This document shows, piece after piece, positions 53,371 through 61,380 of a stretch of DNA of 64,000 bases (its first letter is position 1; every line of letters begins with the position of its first letter). Below the pieces are notes generated by a model. It made no database searches and was not told the origin of the DNA. It was given only the letters and a program-made list of their open reading frames with translations. Position numbers and translations under genes: made by a program. Origin of the DNA: CBDAQD01 sp965275905 (lineage in GTDB: Bacteria; Pseudomonadota; Alphaproteobacteria; Rhizobiales; JAJFHC01); the NCBI GenBank assembly GCA_965275905.1, contig CBDHYJ010000050.1:51223-115222 (forward strand), given 5' to 3'.

Positions 53371-53577
53371 ATGAAAAAGCTCCTGACGTGTAATGTTTTG
53401 AGTGTTCTGGGCCTGGTCGCGGCCAGCTCGGCCTCATGGGCGCATGGCGGTCATGTCGCGGAAGCCGGTCACGGGCACAGCCATTGGCTGGCGGTCGCCG
53501 CATTTGGCGTGATCGCGGCTATCGGCCTCGGTTGGCTGTGGAACCGGATCCGCCATAGACGCGACCGGACGGCATAA
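53371..53577 (+). CDS. His-rich small exported membrane protein in the cob cluster
   Basis: A 68-residue protein: signal peptide (LLTCNVLSVLGLVAASSASW), a His-rich patch (AHGGHVAEAGHGHSHW), one TM (LAVAAFGVIAAIGLGWLW) and a basic tail. The ATG at 53371 follows a GAGGGA site. It resembles small periplasmic His-rich proteins seen beside cobalt/B12 genes (DUF6732-like), suggesting cobalt binding or delivery. That role is inference from composition and position. Confidence 0.72.
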   Translation: MKKLLTCNVLSVLGLVAASSASWAHGGHVAEAGHGHSHWLAVAAFGVIAAIGLGWLWNRIRHRRDRTA

Positions 53578-53616
53578 AACGGGGCAGGGCCTGAGGGAAC
53601 TGCCGCTGGTACTGCA

Positions 53617-54243
53617 ATGGAATACCTGAAGGACCCTGCCGAGATTTACGCCCTGTCTTTTGCGACCGCGCGGTCCGAAGCGTCGCTTGACGGGCTGCCC
53701 GGGGACGTTGCGGGCCTAGCCGTACGGCTCATCCATGCGTGCGGTATGACGGACCTGATGGAAGACCTTGCCTTTTCGCCTGACGTGGTGGCCAGCGGCG
53801 GTCGGGCATTGCGCGAAGGGGCGCCGGTGATTGCCGACTGCGAAATGGTGCGTGCTGGTATCACGTCCGCGCGTCTGCCCGCAGGCAATGCCGTGCATTG
53901 CACTCTGAACGATCCGTCTGTGCCCGAGCGCGCCCGGCAACGACAGACGACACGCTCGGCCGCTGCGGTCGATCTCTGGCGCGAACATATGGAGGGTGCG
54001 GTGATTGCCGTCGGCAACGCCCCGACGGCACTGTTCCGACTGCTCGAAATGCTCGACGAGGGCGCACCGAGGCCGGCTGCGATCCTCGGCTTTCCGGTCG
54101 GCTTTGTCGGCGCTGCGGAATCAAAGGCTGAGCTCGCGGCAAATTCGCGCGGCGTTCCGTTCATCGCATTGAAAGGCAGGCGGGGTGGCAGTGCGCTCGC
54201 CGCGGCGGCGGTCAATGCGCTGTGCCGGGATGACACGCAATGA
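53617..54243 (+). CDS. cobH: Precorrin-8X methylmutase
   Basis: A 208-residue CobH that moves a methyl from C11 to C12 to make hydrogenobyrinate. Catalytic His40 lies in VRLIHACGMTDLM; VIADCEMVRAGI, AVIAVGNAPTALFRLLEML and GFPVGFVGAAESKAEL are family blocks. It overlaps cobL by ATGA. Confidence 0.96.
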   Translation: MEYLKDPAEIYALSFATARSEASLDGLPGDVAGLAVRLIHACGMTDLMEDLAFSPDVVASGGRALREGAPVIADCEMVRAGITSARLPAGNAVHCTLNDPSVPERARQRQTTRSAAAVDLWREHMEGAVIAVGNAPTALFRLLEMLDEGAPRPAAILGFPVGFVGAAESKAELAANSRGVPFIALKGRRGGSALAAAAVNALCRDDTQ

Positions 54244-55445
54244 CACGGTGGCTTTCAGTTGTGGGGGTTGGCGACGATGGCCTGAATGGCCTTCCGGCCG
54301 CCGCTCGCTCATTGGTCGACGATGCTGACGCATTCATGGGCGGTGCGCGTCATCTCGCCATGCTGCCTGACGACGGCCGCGAGAAATGTCCCTGGCCGAG
54401 TCCGCTCATGCAGATCATGGACGAGATCGAAAGCCGGCGTGGGCAACGGCTCTGCATTCTCGCCACCGGTGATCCCATGTTCTATGGCATAGGCGTTACG
54501 CTGGCGCGCCGCATTCCGTTCGATGAAATGACGGTGGTCCCGGCACCTTCGGCGTTCTCGCTCGCCTGTGCCCGGCTCGGGTGGCCGATGGCAGAAGTCG
54601 AGGTGGTCACGCTGCACGGACGGCCGCTCGAACTTCTTCATCCTCATGTCCAGCCGGGCGCCAGGCTGATAGCGTTGAGCGAGGACGGATCGACCCCGGG
54701 CAAGCTCGCAGCCCTGCTGCGCGCGCGCGGCTACGGTGGATCGACGATAACGGTGCTGGAGCACATGGGCGGCGAGGCCGAAAGGATCCTGTCGTCAAGC
54801 GCCGCACAATGGCCGGACGGCGTGAATGCCGACTTCAATACGATCGCCGTCGAGTGCGTGGCCGGTCCGGACGCCAGACATTTGCCGTGTGTGCCCGGAC
54901 TCCCCGACGATGCCTTCGAACATGATGGACAGATGACCAAACGCGAGGTCCGTGCAATGACCCTGTCCGCCCTCGGTCCGACGCCGGGCGCATGCCTCTG
55001 GGATGTCGGCGCCGGATGCGGGTCGGTGGCGATCGAGTGGATGCGCGCCGCGCGGGGTGCGAGCGCCGTGGCCGTCGAGCGCAACGGGGACCGTCGGGCC
55101 ATGGCGGCTGCGAATGCCCTGGCTCTGGGGACACCGGCCCTTCGGATTGTCGCCGGCGAAGCCCCCGCTGCCCTGGACGAGCTTCCGGAGCCGGACGCCA
55201 TATTCATTGGCGGCGGCATCTCGACCGAAGGTCTCGCGGAAGCGTGCTGGACGGCCCTCAAACCCGGCGGGCGGATAGTGGCCAACGTTGTCACGGTGGA
55301 GGGCGAAGCGCGGGTCGGTGCCCTGCGCGAGTCGCACGGCGGCGAGCTTGTCCGTGTCGCCGTATCGCGTGCCGATCCGGTCGGACCCTATCTCGGCTGG
55401 CGGCCGATGATGCCGGTGACCCAGTGGCAGGCGGTGAAACCATGA
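54240..55445 (+). CDS. cobL: Precorrin-6Y C5,15-methyltransferase (decarboxylating)
   Basis: A 401-residue fusion of CbiE-like (about residues 1-205: ATGDPMFYGIGVTLARRIP, PSAFSLACARLGWPMAEVEV) and CbiT-like (about 215-400: LWDVGAGCGSVAIEWMRAAR, PDAIFIGGGISTEGLAEACW) methyltransferases. It methylates C5 and C15 and decarboxylates the C12 acetate. It overlaps both neighbours by ATGA. Confidence 0.95.
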   Translation: MTRWLSVVGVGDDGLNGLPAAARSLVDDADAFMGGARHLAMLPDDGREKCPWPSPLMQIMDEIESRRGQRLCILATGDPMFYGIGVTLARRIPFDEMTVVPAPSAFSLACARLGWPMAEVEVVTLHGRPLELLHPHVQPGARLIALSEDGSTPGKLAALLRARGYGGSTITVLEHMGGEAERILSSSAAQWPDGVNADFNTIAVECVAGPDARHLPCVPGLPDDAFEHDGQMTKREVRAMTLSALGPTPGACLWDVGAGCGSVAIEWMRAARGASAVAVERNGDRRAMAAANALALGTPALRIVAGEAPAALDELPEPDAIFIGGGISTEGLAEACWTALKPGGRIVANVVTVEGEARVGALRESHGGELVRVAVSRADPVGPYLGWRPMMPVTQWQAVKP

Positions 55446-56170
55446 GTCCGCGTGGTCAGAACGGATCCGGCCGTCTTTACGGACTGGGTGTCGGCCCGGG
55501 GGATCCGGAGTTGCTGACGCTCAAGGCGCACAGGCTGTTGCAGTCCTGCTCCGTCGTGGCCTATCCCGCACCGGACGACGGCGACAGTTTTGCGCGTTCG
55601 ATCGTTGCCGACCATCTGCCGGATGGCGTCGAGGAAATCCCGATTGTCATTCCCATGAAAACAGAGCGCTTTCCAGCACAGGAAGTCTACGACCGGGCGG
55701 CGGAAACGATCGCCGCCCATCTCGATGCCGGACGCGATGTGCCGGTCATATGCGAGGGAGATCCGTTTTTCTACGGCTCGTTCATGTATCTGTTCGCGCG
55801 TCTGGCGGAGACCCATGATGTCGAGGTTGTCCCGGGCGTGTCCTCGCTGACCGCATGCGCTGCGGCCTTCGGCCGTCCGCTCGCGGCCCGCAACGACGTC
55901 CTGAGTGTGATTCCGGCGCCGCTGGACGAGCCGGAGCTTCGTGAACGTATTGCTTCCTCGGAGGCCGCGGCCATAATCAAGGTCGGACGGCACTTTGCGA
56001 AGGTCCGCCGCGTGCTGGACGATCTCGGACTGACCGACGCCTGCGGTTATGTGGAGCGCGCGACGCTCGGCAATGAGAAGGTAATCCCTCTCGGCGATCT
56101 TGACGCGGACCGGGCGCCCTATTTTTCGATGATCCTGGTCTACCGGGGAGGCGAGCCGTGGCAGACATGA
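55442..56170 (+). CDS. cobI: Precorrin-2 C20-methyltransferase
   Basis: A 242-residue SAM-dependent tetrapyrrole methylase: RLYGLGVGPGDPELLTLKAH, VICEGDPFFYGSFMYLFARL, VEVVPGVSSLTACAAAFGRP. It commits precorrin-2 to B12. ATG 55442 overlaps the cobL stop (ATGA). Its end overlaps the next gene by 13 bases. Confidence 0.95.
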   Translation: MSPRGQNGSGRLYGLGVGPGDPELLTLKAHRLLQSCSVVAYPAPDDGDSFARSIVADHLPDGVEEIPIVIPMKTERFPAQEVYDRAAETIAAHLDAGRDVPVICEGDPFFYGSFMYLFARLAETHDVEVVPGVSSLTACAAAFGRPLAARNDVLSVIPAPLDEPELRERIASSEAAAIIKVGRHFAKVRRVLDDLGLTDACGYVERATLGNEKVIPLGDLDADRAPYFSMILVYRGGEPWQT

Positions 56171-57990
56171 AGACACCGGCGATTGTCACGCTCACGGCCT
56201 CCGCACTCGAAACGGCGCAAGCCATCCGGAACGCGCTCGGCGGTGCCGAAATCCACGGTCTGGGCGGGCGGGTCGAGACGTGCGATGTGACCTTTGAGGA
56301 CACCGGCGCGCACCTGCGTGCAGTGTTTGCCGATGGCCGGCCGATCATCGCCGTATTCTCCGTGGGTGCGTTGGTCCGCCTGCTTGCGCCGGCTTTGGAG
56401 AATAAGCAGGCGGAACCGCCGGTCCTTGCCGTCTCTGAAGACGGCGCAAGTGTCGTTCCCGTTCTGGGCGGACATCATGGCGCTAACGCATTGGCACGTG
56501 AACTTGCAACAGCGCTCGACGCTCACGCGGCGGTGACGACCGCGGGTGATCTGCGCTTCGGCGTTGCGCTCGACGATCCACCGCCCGGTTGGGCGCTGGC
56601 CAATCCGGAGGCTGCGAAGCAGGTCATGGCCGGCCTTCTGGCCGGCGGTTCGGCGCGGCTGGAAGGGGCGGCGCCGTGGATCGAGGCATCCGGCATTCCG
56701 CTCAACCCCGACGGCGCTGCGCGCCTTTCGGTAACCGAAAAGGAGCGCGTGCCGGACGACGGCGAACTTGTCTACCACCCGCAAGTGCTGACCGTTGGTA
56801 TCGGGTGCGAGCGGGGCTGCGACGCGGAGCAACTGATCGGGCTTGTGAACGAGACGCTTGACGATGCCGGCCTTGCGCGCGGGTCCGTGGCGCTTGTCGC
56901 ATCGATCGATGTGAAGGCCGACGAAGCGGCGGTCCATGCAGTCGCCGGAGCATTGGGCGTTCCGGCGCGGTTCTTCAGCGCGGATACTCTTGAATCCGAG
57001 ACACCGCGTCTCGCGACGCCCTCCGATATCGTCTTTGCCGAGGTCGGCTGCCACGGTGTCGCCGAGGGCGCGGCACTCGCCGCGGCGGGAGCGGACGGCG
57101 ACCTCATCGTCGCCAAGCGAAAGTCGGAACGGGCGACCTGCGCGGTCGCGCGGGCACCGGCCCCGGTCGACGCGTCGGCGGTGGGTCGCGCCCGGGGACG
57201 TCTGGCGGTCGTCGGCATCGGGCCCGGTGCCGACTCCTGGCGCAGCCCCGAGGCAACGGCGCTTGTAGACCAGAGCACGGATCTCGTGGGCTACGGTCTC
57301 TACATCGATCTGCTCGGAGACCTTGCGGACGGCAAGACCCGGCACGACTTTCCGCTGGGTGGCGAGGAAGACCGTGTCCGCCATGCGCTGGAGCTGGCGG
57401 GGCAGGGGCGTGACGTTGCACTGGTCTGTTCGGGCGATGCGGGCATCTATGCCATGGCGGCCCTCGTCTACGAGCTGCTCGACCGGCCCGCGAACGAAGG
57501 TGGCGTAAGCGAGGCTGCCTGGCGCACGGAGACGGTCGTGGCGCCGGGCATCTCGGCGCTCCAGGCCGCCGCCGCCCGTGCCGGTGCGCCGCTGGGGCAC
57601 GACTTCTGCACCATATCGCTGTCCGATCTGCTGACGCCGTGGCCCGTTATCGAGCGCCGGATCAAGGCGGCCGCTGAAGGCGACTTCGTGATCGCATTTT
57701 ACAACCCCGTGTCGAAGCGGCGGCGGACACAGCTTGCCAGCGCCCGGGACATTCTCATGAAACACAGGCCGTCGGACACACCGGTGATCCTGGCGACGAA
57801 TCTCGGGCGCGACGGCGAGGCCTGCCGCGTCGTGCGGCTTTCCGAACTGGACGTCGACGATGTCGACATGCTGACCGTCGTTGTCGTCGGGTCTTCCGAA
57901 ACCCGCGTCCTCGAGCGCGGCGACGGCACGCTCAGTGTGTACACGCCGCGCGGTTACGCCGCCAAGCTGGAGAAGGGAGCGGCCGAATGA
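56158..57990 (+). CDS. cobJ: CbiG-CobJ fusion: cobalamin protein CbiG plus precorrin-3B C17-methyltransferase
   Basis: A 610-residue fusion. Residues about 1-335 are CbiG-like: N-terminal part with VVPVLGGHHGANALARELAT, then the CobE/CbiG C-terminal domain with VLTVGIGCERGCDAEQLIGL and VALVASIDVKADEAAVHAVA. Residues about 345-610 are CobJ: RLAVVGIGPGADSW, VALVCSGDAGIYAMAALVYE, FVIAFYNPVSKRRR. CobJ methylates C17 and contracts the ring. GTG 56158 has GGGGAGG 6 bases upstream; ATG 56167 would give an ATGA overlap instead. Confidence 0.94.
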   Translation: MADMKTPAIVTLTASALETAQAIRNALGGAEIHGLGGRVETCDVTFEDTGAHLRAVFADGRPIIAVFSVGALVRLLAPALENKQAEPPVLAVSEDGASVVPVLGGHHGANALARELATALDAHAAVTTAGDLRFGVALDDPPPGWALANPEAAKQVMAGLLAGGSARLEGAAPWIEASGIPLNPDGAARLSVTEKERVPDDGELVYHPQVLTVGIGCERGCDAEQLIGLVNETLDDAGLARGSVALVASIDVKADEAAVHAVAGALGVPARFFSADTLESETPRLATPSDIVFAEVGCHGVAEGAALAAAGADGDLIVAKRKSERATCAVARAPAPVDASAVGRARGRLAVVGIGPGADSWRSPEATALVDQSTDLVGYGLYIDLLGDLADGKTRHDFPLGGEEDRVRHALELAGQGRDVALVCSGDAGIYAMAALVYELLDRPANEGGVSEAAWRTETVVAPGISALQAAAARAGAPLGHDFCTISLSDLLTPWPVIERRIKAAAEGDFVIAFYNPVSKRRRTQLASARDILMKHRPSDTPVILATNLGRDGEACRVVRLSELDVDDVDMLTVVVVGSSETRVLERGDGTLSVYTPRGYAAKLEKGAAE

Positions 57991-58766
57991 CGGTCCATTT
58001 CATCGGCGCAGGCCCCGGCGCGCCCGATCTTATCACCGTGCGCGGCCAGCGCCTGATCGCCGAATGTCCGGTCTGCCTTTATGCCGGATCGCTGGTGCCG
58101 CCGGAGGTAATTGCCGGTGCGCCCGAAGGCGCATTGGTCGTCGACACTGCCCCGCTGACGCTGGACGAAATCATCGATGAGATCGCCGCGGCCCACGATC
58201 GTGGCGAGGATGTCGCGCGCGTGCATTCCGGCGATCCCTCGCTCTACGGCGCCATCGCCGAGCAGATCCGGCGGCTTGATGCGCTGGGCATCGCTTACGA
58301 CGTGACGCCGGGCGTGCCGGCCTTTGCCGCGGCCGCCGCCGCGCTCGGGACCGAACTGACGGTGCCGGAAATCTGCCAGACCGTGATCCTGACGCGCACG
58401 TCCATGAAGTCGTCCGCCATGCCGGAGGGCGAGGATCTTGCCGAACTCGGCCGGTCGGGCGCGACGCTCGCCATTCATCTCTCGATCCGCAACCTGCACA
58501 AGATCGAGGCGGATCTGGCGCCGCTCTACGGCGCGGACTGTCCGGTGATCGTGGCCTACAGGGTCGGCTGGCCGGACCAGGCTTTCATTCACGGCACGCT
58601 CGCCGACATCCGCGCCAAGGTCCTCGCCGCCAAGCTCACCCGGACCGCGCTCGTGCTGGTCGGGCCCGCTCTCGGCGCGCAGGACTTCCGTGACTCCGCG
58701 CTCTACGATGCCGAACACGTCCACGTGCTTCGCCCGAAGCGGAAGGCAGAAGCAGGTTCCGCATAG
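57987..58766 (+). CDS. cobM: Precorrin-4 C11-methyltransferase
   Basis: A 259-residue tetrapyrrole methylase: TVHFIGAGPGAPDLITVRGQ, YAGSLVPPEVIAGAPEGALV, ARVHSGDPSLYGAIAEQIRR, and TRTSMKSSAMPEGEDLAELG. It overlaps the CbiG-CobJ gene by ATGA and is the last gene of the + strand cob block. Confidence 0.96.
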   Translation: MTVHFIGAGPGAPDLITVRGQRLIAECPVCLYAGSLVPPEVIAGAPEGALVVDTAPLTLDEIIDEIAAAHDRGEDVARVHSGDPSLYGAIAEQIRRLDALGIAYDVTPGVPAFAAAAAALGTELTVPEICQTVILTRTSMKSSAMPEGEDLAELGRSGATLAIHLSIRNLHKIEADLAPLYGADCPVIVAYRVGWPDQAFIHGTLADIRAKVLAAKLTRTALVLVGPALGAQDFRDSALYDAEHVHVLRPKRKAEAGSA

Positions 58767-58773
58767 GCTGTTT

Positions 58774-58791
58774 GCTTCGGCAAATCGAAGC
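58774..58791. terminator. Hairpin between convergent cobM and anti-sigma genes
   Basis: GCTTCG and CGAAGC with a 6-base loop lie exactly between the two convergent gene ends. Short stem and no T-run, so only a possible bidirectional terminator. Confidence 0.35.
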
Positions 58792-59541
58792 CTAGAGTCT
58801 TGCAGCGAAGTGCTTTGCGGCGTTCTCGATGAGCCCGGCGTCGGTCCCGCCGATCAGCAGATACTTGTAGCCGTCCTTGGCCCAGGCGGCCGTGCGCATC
58901 CCCTGCATGGTCGAGGTGGTGATCTCCGTGGTGCCGCCATCCGCCTTGATGATGCAGAGCGCGATCGGAGCGCCGACCTTCGACAGGAAGGCAAGCTGGA
59001 CCAGCGGCCGGCCATTGAAGCCCAGCACCTGCGCCCGCTTGTAGTCGAGCTGGTCTTGCTGCTGGAACGCGGCAAGCTCCAGATCCTTCCCGAGCGCCTG
59101 GGAAACCCTTTCGAGTTCGGCGGCCGCAACCGGTTCCGGTCGTTCGATCGCCGCCAGGGTGGCATTGACGTAGAGCGCCTGATAGGAGGCGACGAAACTG
59201 GCCCAGCCTTTGTCCGGCTGCGGCGCGAACAGATAGCCCGCGCCGGATCCGACCATGAGGCAGATCAGGGCTGTGGCGGCAATGGACCGCCAGGCCATGG
59301 AGGGTTTCGCAGCATCATGATGCGCCGGGATGGAGAGGGCCGGCGCTTCCGGTGCCGCTTCAAGAAGCTCATCGAATCCGGTCTTAAGCTGGAGCTTGTC
59401 GACGGCCAGCGCTTTCAGCCGTTCCTGCAGCGATGCGTCACGGTCGAGCGCGCGTTCGATCCGCTGTACCGGCGCGTGCCCGGCCTCACCGTCCAGATAG
59501 GCGGTGAGCTCCTCGTCGCTGAAGTCCTGACGATCTGTCAT
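58792..59541 (-). CDS. Anti-sigma factor, RsiW/RskA-like membrane protein
   Basis: A 249-residue protein: N-terminal anti-sigma helix bundle (FSDEELTAYLDGEAGHAPVQ, RIERALDRDASLQERLKALA), one TM (about 84-106; SIAATALICLMVGSGAGYLF) and a periplasmic domain (FQQQDQLDYKRAQVLGFNGR). No HxxxCxxC zinc motif. It overlaps the ECF sigma gene by ATGA and should sequester that factor. Confidence 0.85.
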   Translation of the reverse strand: MTDRQDFSDEELTAYLDGEAGHAPVQRIERALDRDASLQERLKALAVDKLQLKTGFDELLEAAPEAPALSIPAHHDAAKPSMAWRSIAATALICLMVGSGAGYLFAPQPDKGWASFVASYQALYVNATLAAIERPEPVAAAELERVSQALGKDLELAAFQQQDQLDYKRAQVLGFNGRPLVQLAFLSKVGAPIALCIIKADGGTTEITTSTMQGMRTAAWAKDGYKYLLIGGTDAGLIENAAKHFAARL

Positions 59542-60059
59542 CCGACACTGCTCTCTTTTTCGCCGAACCGGCCCGCGAGCTTGCTGCGCGCGGCCGCCAG
59601 CCGGCTCATGACCGTCCCGATTGGTATGTCCAGCACATCAGCAGCTTCCTTGTAGCTGTAGCCCTCGACATAGACGAGCAGTACAGTCGCGCGCTGCGCT
59701 TCGGGCAAAGCCAGTACTCCCATTAACACCTCACGCGCCAATAAATTCGATTCCGGGCCCGGTTTCGAGTCCGGAAGGTCGATTTCCTCCAGCGTCATCA
59801 TGCCGCCCCCGCGCCGCACGGACTCCGCGCGCAGCTCGTTAAGCCAGATCCGTTGCGCAATCCGGAAAACCCAGCGGTCGAGGTTCGTGCCGGCCTCAAA
59901 CTGTTCGGACTTCTCGATCGCGCGCAGGCAGGCGGCCTGGGCCAGATCATCGGCCCGTTCGCGGTTGCCCGTTATCACCACGCAGTAGCGCCACAGCCTC
60001 GGGAACAGGGGGCTCAGTCCGTCTCTCACCTCTTCGTGAGACTCTTTTTTCCACACCAT
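59538..60059 (-). CDS. ECF-type RNA polymerase sigma factor
   Basis: A 173-residue sigma factor. Region 2: LFPRLWRYCVVITGNRERAD, DLAQAACLRAIEKSEQFEAG, WVFRIAQRIWLNELRAESVR. Region 4: LALPEAQRATVLLVYVEGYS, YKEAADVLDIPIGTVMSRLA. It lies next to its anti-sigma gene and is divergent from a DUF4399 gene, a probable target together with itself. Confidence 0.92.
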   Translation of the reverse strand: MVWKKESHEEVRDGLSPLFPRLWRYCVVITGNRERADDLAQAACLRAIEKSEQFEAGTNLDRWVFRIAQRIWLNELRAESVRRGGGMMTLEEIDLPDSKPGPESNLLAREVLMGVLALPEAQRATVLLVYVEGYSYKEAADVLDIPIGTVMSRLAAARSKLAGRFGEKESSVG

Positions 60060-60153
60060 CCGAATAATCCGCCGATATGACGTGTTTCATCATAGCCGCG
60101 TCCGATTGCGGCGACCAAGTGCTGATGACAAGTGCTCAAGAGAGGAAACGGAA

Positions 60154-60597
60154 ATGAAGAGACTGCTGACAACGATCGCGGTTGCCGCGCTGATGATTTC
60201 AGGCAATGCCCTGGCAGGTGAAACGCCTTCGCCGGAAGGGGCAAAAGTATATTTCGTCAATCTGAAGGACGGTGACAAGGTGAAGGGGCCGGTAAAGGTC
60301 ATATTCGGGCTCTCGGGCATGGGCATTGCCCCGGCGGGCATCGAGCAGGACAGCACCGGACATCACCACCTGTTCATCAATCGCGCGCCCTTCGGCAAGG
60401 GATCAGACGGTGCGGAAGAGGCAGCAAACAACATCCCGGCGGATGACAACCACAAGCATTTTGGCGGTGGCCAGACCGAGACAATGCTCGACCTGCCTGC
60501 CGGCACGCATACGCTTCAGCTTGTCCTGGCCGACCAGGACCACATTCCCCACAACCCCCCGGTCGTTTCCGAAGTGATCAGCATCACTGTGGAATGA
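60154..60597 (+). CDS. Secreted DUF4399-domain protein
   Basis: A 147-residue periplasmic protein with signal peptide (LLTTIAVAALMISGNALA) and a DUF4399 domain: AKVYFVNLKDGDKVKGPVKV, GHHHLFINRAPFG, DNHKHFGGGQTETMLDLPAG, HTLQLVLADQDHIPHNPP. His-rich clusters (GHHHLF, NHKHF) suggest metal binding. Start ATG 60154 has AGAGGAAACGG upstream. Divergent from the ECF pair; the gap holds direct repeats CAAGTGCT at 60116 and 60129. Confidence 0.85.
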   Translation: MKRLLTTIAVAALMISGNALAGETPSPEGAKVYFVNLKDGDKVKGPVKVIFGLSGMGIAPAGIEQDSTGHHHLFINRAPFGKGSDGAEEAANNIPADDNHKHFGGGQTETMLDLPAGTHTLQLVLADQDHIPHNPPVVSEVISITVE

Positions 60598-60608
60598 CAC
60601 GCATGCAT

Positions 60609-60643
60609 GGAGACCGCCGGCGCGCATGGACGCCGCGGTCTCC
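60609..60643. terminator. Strong stem-loop between convergent DUF4399 and GNAT genes
   Basis: GGAGACCGC (60609-60617) pairs with GCGGTCTCC (60635-60643). Inside, GGCG pairs with CGCC around an 8-base loop. No T-run, but the 13-bp interrupted stem between convergent genes is well placed as a bidirectional terminator. Confidence 0.55.
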
Positions 60644-60663
60644 GTGACCGGCGAACCGGATTG

Positions 60664-61068
60664 TTACAGCATCCGTGACAGGTAATAGCGCGTCGCGCCG
60701 TTCGGGTAGCTGAACTCCGCGAAACACACGTAATTCAGCTTCTCGTAGAAATCGCGCGCCTTGAAGCTGAATGTGTCGAGCAGGGACTTGCGGGCATCCA
60801 GGTGTCTCGCCTCGGACTCGATTGTCCGCACGATCTGCGCGTCGAAGCCGAGCGGACGCAGTTCGTCGTCGAGCCACAGGTCCCGGATTTCGACCACGCC
60901 CATGCGCACGAGGCCCCGGGCGCCGCCGGCGATGCCGCCGTCATCGCGCTCGAGGATGACGGTGAACGTCGAGTCTTCCCAGTCCGACTCAGGCTGGTTG
61001 AAAGCTCCGAGACTGTCGTCCATTGCGCGGTAGAGATTGGTTTCGTCGAAATCGATCCTGATTTCCAT
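60664..61068 (-). CDS. GNAT-family N-acetyltransferase
   Basis: A 134-residue acetyltransferase: TFTVILERDDGGIAGGARGL, EIRDLWLDDELRPLGFDAQI and SEARHLDARKSLLDTFSFKA, ARDFYEKLNYVCFAEFSYPN. The acetyl-CoA loop is weakly matched (RPLGFDAQIVRTIE) but the final FYEKLNY is typical. ATG 61068 is preferred. Substrate unknown. Confidence 0.82.
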   Translation of the reverse strand: MEIRIDFDETNLYRAMDDSLGAFNQPESDWEDSTFTVILERDDGGIAGGARGLVRMGVVEIRDLWLDDELRPLGFDAQIVRTIESEARHLDARKSLLDTFSFKARDFYEKLNYVCFAEFSYPNGATRYYLSRML

Positions 61069-61380
61069 CAGCACACCCTCATATCCTGCAAGCGGCTATG
61101 ATTTGGCCGGTTTCATGACACAACCTCAACGTGCTGATTCGCGGCCCGCCAGGATTCACGAGTGGCAACTGTTTGATCTTTCGACTCTTTCAGGCAGCGA
61201 AGACGCAACTATGGGTAGATAGAAACACGCGCCAACTCTCGTATTCCTAGCATTCATCGGAAATGGGGACGTTTCATGACCAACGCGTAATCGTGAACGT
61301 TGGCCCGATCCTTGGAAGGCCCGCGCCAATTCTGGCGAAGAGTCCGGTTCACCTTGCTGATTCCGGCGTTACCTCTGCTT
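61069..61380. other. 312-base intergenic region before the AMP nucleosidase stop
   Basis: No supported gene, RNA or repeat is seen. Short frames here lack ribosome sites and family similarity. The promoter of the GNAT gene is expected near 61070-61130. Confidence 0.5.
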
